Assembly (NCBI RefSeq): GCF_900101125.1
Contig: NZ_FNFL01000004.1
Span: 62,001-126,000, forward strand
DNA: 64,000 nucleotides
From: Sediminibacillus albus
Lineage (GTDB): Bacteria > Bacillota > Bacilli > Bacillales > Amphibacillaceae
Reading direction: 5' to 3'
Each line of letters opens with the position of its first letter. Position 1 is the first letter of the stretch. Made by a program: the position numbers and the translations under genes. Of the stretch, positions 61,742 to 64,000 are shown one piece after another. The notes beneath the pieces are model-generated. The model searched no databases. It saw only the letters and a program-made list of their open reading frames with translations, and had not been told where the DNA came from.

Positions 61742-61908
61742 AGAAAAGCGGAAACGACCGAATAGCTGCGAAGGCAGTGGACTGGTCTGTAGGAGATAAA
61801 GGAAACACGGAGCGCCGGCGAAGATGTTGACTTATCGTACGAGGAGCAGGAAGTGCAAGAGCCGCTGGGAGTTGAAGCTAGCCAAGAAAAGCGGAAACGA
61901 CCGAATAA
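61741..61908. repeat. 145-bp-family repeat, one unit plus a partial
   Basis: AAGAAAAGCGGAAACGACCG occurs at 61741 and again at 61884, framing one 143-bp unit with GGAGATAAAGGAAACACGG, GATGTTGACTTATCGTACGA and GCTGGGAGTTGAAGCTAG. It is more diverged from the 45331 units than those are from each other. Confidence 0.88.
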
Positions 61909-61927
61909 AAGGATAGATTATCCGAAT

Positions 61928-61966
61928 GAATGCCGCGGGACGAGCAATGCTTGTCCCGCGGCATTC
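61928..61966 (+). terminator. Strong hairpin terminator
   Basis: GAATGCCGCGGGAC and GTCCCGCGGCATTC form a perfect 14-bp GC-rich stem; TTAATT follows. It ends the TetR/MFS transcript after the repeat. Confidence 0.8.
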
Positions 61967-62078
61967 TTAATTATCCAGGAAACAACTGCTGTTTACGATA
62001 GAAGTTCCAGATTTTTTATTGAATAATTCCTCTGCTTCTCAGCAACAATAAGCCAGATAATGCTGAAGGGGGGATCTT

Positions 62079-63401
62079 ATGAGTAAACAATCCAAACAGA
62101 AAAAAATTAAGTGGTGGCAGCTTTCGATGATAGGCATCGGCTGCATTATCGGGACCGGCTACTTTTTAGGGTCAAGCATTGCAATCCGCCAGACAGGTCC
62201 TTCTGTTTTGCTCGCTTTTATCCTTGCAGCTACAGGAACTTATATTGTATTTGATGCACTGGCCAGAATGACAGCAGAACATCCAGTCGAAGGGTCATTC
62301 CGCACTTATGCCAAGAAAGCATATGGACATTGGGCGGGCTTTAGTAATGGATGGATGTATTGGTCGTCTGAAATGTTGATTATGGGCAGCCAGCTGACTG
62401 CGCTAGGTATCTTCTCGCAATTTTGGTTTCCTAATGTTCCGTTATGGATTTTGGCTTCTGTATTTGGCGGACTCGGATTAATTGTTATTCTTACTGGGGT
62501 CAGCGGTTTTGAACGGTTTGAAAATATATTTGCTGTTGTAAAAGTAGCCGCTATTTTAATGTTTATCATCATAGCTGTGCTTGCCGTTTTTGGTGTATTG
62601 AACGGAAAAGCGGAAGCTTCTGCATTTTCATATGGATTTAAAGAATTCTTTCCAAATGGAATGGTAGGTTTTTGGACTGCACTTATTTTTGCCTTTTATG
62701 CATTCGGTGGTATTGAAGTAATGGGTATTATGGCAAATGAGCTGAAAGAACCAAAGGATGCTCCCAGATCGGGAAAGGTCATGTTGTTTTCGCTGACTTC
62801 CATATATATAGCGTCACTCGGTTTAGCCTTGTATCTTGTCCCTTGGGATAAGTTCTCGACAGAGGAAAGTCCGTTCATTCTAGCTCTTGATAAGTACCAC
62901 TTGTCATTTGTTCCCCATGTGTTTAATGGAGCTTTAGTAATTGCCGGGTTTTCAACGATGGTCGCTTCTCTATTTGCGATAACAACAATTATTGTCAGTT
63001 TATCCAATGATGGAGACGCACCGAAGTTTTTTTCAAAAACAAGCGGTAAAAGAGATATTCCATTCCGGGCACTAGGACTGACGACATCTGGCTTAATACT
63101 ATCTATCGTCGTGTCTTTACTGCTTCCTGAAAAGATATATGAATATTTCACGACGGCAGCGGGGTTAATGCTGCTGTACACCTGGCTGTTTATTCTGCTA
63201 TCTTTCAAGAAATTAATGAAGCTGTCCGGGATTCATCAGTTTAAAGGTTATTTTGGCTTGCTGTTAATCCTGGCTGCAGTCTCAGGAACCTTGTTTGAAA
63301 AGAACAGCAGACCAGGCTTTTTTGTCAGTGTGGGTTTTCTGTTAATCATTGGCCTGATAACCCTAATGATGAAAAAGAAGTGGAAAAAATCAGCCAGCTA
63401 A
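62079..63401 (+). CDS. APC-family amino acid permease
   Basis: A 440-residue amino acid-polyamine-organocation permease with about 12 helices. The first helix carries the substrate-binding glycines (MIGIGCIIGTGYFLGSS), and FWTALIFAFYAFGGIEVMGI is the typical TM6 region. It imports an amino acid with protons or sodium; the amino acid is not identifiable, with B. subtilis YvbW/YbxG as similar types. GGGGGGATCTT precedes the ATG. Single gene. Confidence 0.9.
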   Translation: MSKQSKQKKIKWWQLSMIGIGCIIGTGYFLGSSIAIRQTGPSVLLAFILAATGTYIVFDALARMTAEHPVEGSFRTYAKKAYGHWAGFSNGWMYWSSEMLIMGSQLTALGIFSQFWFPNVPLWILASVFGGLGLIVILTGVSGFERFENIFAVVKVAAILMFIIIAVLAVFGVLNGKAEASAFSYGFKEFFPNGMVGFWTALIFAFYAFGGIEVMGIMANELKEPKDAPRSGKVMLFSLTSIYIASLGLALYLVPWDKFSTEESPFILALDKYHLSFVPHVFNGALVIAGFSTMVASLFAITTIIVSLSNDGDAPKFFSKTSGKRDIPFRALGLTTSGLILSIVVSLLLPEKIYEYFTTAAGLMLLYTWLFILLSFKKLMKLSGIHQFKGYFGLLLILAAVSGTLFEKNSRPGFFVSVGFLLIIGLITLMMKKKWKKSAS

Positions 63402-63617
63402 AAACGTTCAGCTGGCTATAGAAGCGGATTTTTAGCCGATTTCCGATGGTTGTCCGATACAACTCCATTCCTTTCCTCATATAAAATAGCAAAGCCTCCG
63501 GTTAGAGGCCGCTCTTATATTTTGGTTCCATCAAAGTATAAGGATTATTTATAACTTGGTTAGCAGCTAAGTTACTAAGTACTTATGTTGAGGAATAGGA
63601 AGGGGTTGGCTGATACT

Positions 63618-63773
63618 ATGTTTGAGAATCTAACTTTCATCCAGTTGATTAGTAACCTAGGCTTCCCAATTGCGATATCCGTATATTTGCTGCACCGCTT
63701 TGAAAAGCGGATCAGAGAACTGGAACGAGCAGTTAGTGAAATGGCAAAAATTATGGAAAATAAAAAGGACTAA
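63618..63773 (+). CDS. YvrJ-family small membrane protein, second copy
   Basis: A 51-residue protein with one membrane helix and a charged tail (LISNLGFPIAISVYLLHRFE, then KRIRELERAVSEMAKI). It matches the YvrJ-type protein at 29005-29166 over its whole length, especially LGFPIAIxVYLxxRFEKRI. No sigma-factor gene is next to it. Its stop codon overlaps the stop of the convergent gene at the window end. Confidence 0.75.
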   Translation: MFENLTFIQLISNLGFPIAISVYLLHRFEKRIRELERAVSEMAKIMENKKD

Positions 63774-64000
63774 GTTGATCGATGTTGTTTGTAAGAGTGG
63801 AAAGGGCAGCTTTTACGTGTAGATTGATTATCTGGCAAAAAGTATTGATTTGCTTCATAATTATCCGGTTGTCCATAAGCTTTAAGATCTGGATGGGGAG
63901 CGATTGCGTCATACTCCGTTAGCCGCTCTCTTATTTTTCTTTTGACAAAGGGGGCAGCAGCGTGTGCTTCAAATTTATCAAAAGCCCATCTTGGCGTAAA
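63770..64000 (-). CDS. Unidentified protein, C-terminal part only
   Basis: The minus strand is open from the window edge for 76 codons to a TAG at 63770-63772. The sequence (TPRWAFDKFEAHAAAPFVKR, then YDAIAPHPDLKAYGQPDNYE) is hydrophilic and protein-like, but I do not recognise the family. The N-terminus lies outside the window. It converges on and overlaps the yvrJ-like gene by three bases. Confidence 0.55.
   Translation of the reverse strand, partial: FTPRWAFDKFEAHAAAPFVKRKIRERLTEYDAIAPHPDLKAYGQPDNYEANQYFLPDNQSTRKSCPFHSYKQHRST

Noticed and set aside
1-64000. tRNA, rRNA, prophage or intact insertion sequence
   Set aside because: No cloverleaf, rRNA motif, integrase, transposase or phage structural gene was recognised by eye.

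Overview
The window comes from a low-GC Gram-positive bacterium of the family Bacillaceae, most likely a halotolerant or moderately halophilic one (Oceanobacillus, Virgibacillus or Sediminibacillus type). The evidence is a complete ectoine gene set (ectABC), strong AGGAGG ribosome binding sites, sigma-A promoters, Fur and PerR boxes, lipoproteins with Firmicutes lipoboxes, and many genes with close Bacillus subtilis counterparts (alaRT, tcyABC, katA, yueI, yjzC, yqjF, yvrJ, sigO). It is ordinary chromosomal accessory DNA. I saw no rRNA or tRNA gene, no CRISPR array, no prophage and no intact insertion sequence.

Layout. 1-6.2 kb: an ArsR regulator with an MFS transporter, a beta-helix lyase-like protein, the tRNA-modifying MnmH and an FAD amine oxidase. 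6.2-12.4 kb: a Fur-boxed siderophore uptake operon (two FecCD permeases, a lipoprotein, a flavin reductase-like protein) lying between two inverted copies of a MITE-like element. 12.4-15.4 kb: an LD/DD-peptidase, a glucose dehydrogenase-like SDR and a decayed stretch with a pspC pseudogene and a palindromic repeat. 15.4-23.7 kb: ilvD, a DrrAB-type ABC exporter, a GNAT, a YtcJ amidohydrolase and alaR-alaT. 23.7-28.4 kb: a very large polytopic membrane protein behind a perfect 23-bp palindrome, and a DadA-like oxidase. 28.7-32.5 kb: an rsoA-yvrJ-sigO cluster encoding a split sigma factor, then the tcyABC cystine importer.

32.6-36.5 kb: a long TetR, tandem 148-bp repeats, and small conserved proteins around mscL. 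36.6-41.2 kb: a flavodoxin-like protein, the ectoine genes and a 3-methyladenine glycosylase. 41.3-43.7 kb: katA with PerR boxes, and next to it a probable Fur-controlled small RNA resembling FsrA in architecture. 43.8-49.4 kb: a cation exchanger, a GNAT that runs into a second repeat array, and a group of small unknown genes around a JAMM-like protein with altered ligands. 49.4-64 kb: a nucleoside hydrolase, dehydrogenases, a RodA-like protein, a TetR/MFS efflux pair, an APC permease, a second yvrJ and a truncated gene at the edge.

The genes fit a free-living aerobe coping with salt (ectoine, MscL), iron limitation (siderophore uptake, Fur sRNA candidate), peroxide (KatA/PerR) and drugs (DrrAB, DHA2 efflux). 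The most interesting points are the FsrA-like RNA, the split SigO/RsoA sigma factor, two genes that seem to start with AUU (ectA, mscL), the repeat families with rearranged cores, a pseudoknot-plus-terminator RNA upstream of tcyABC, and the JAMM-like/CGC-peptide cluster. All names rest on reading motifs by eye; no database search was run.
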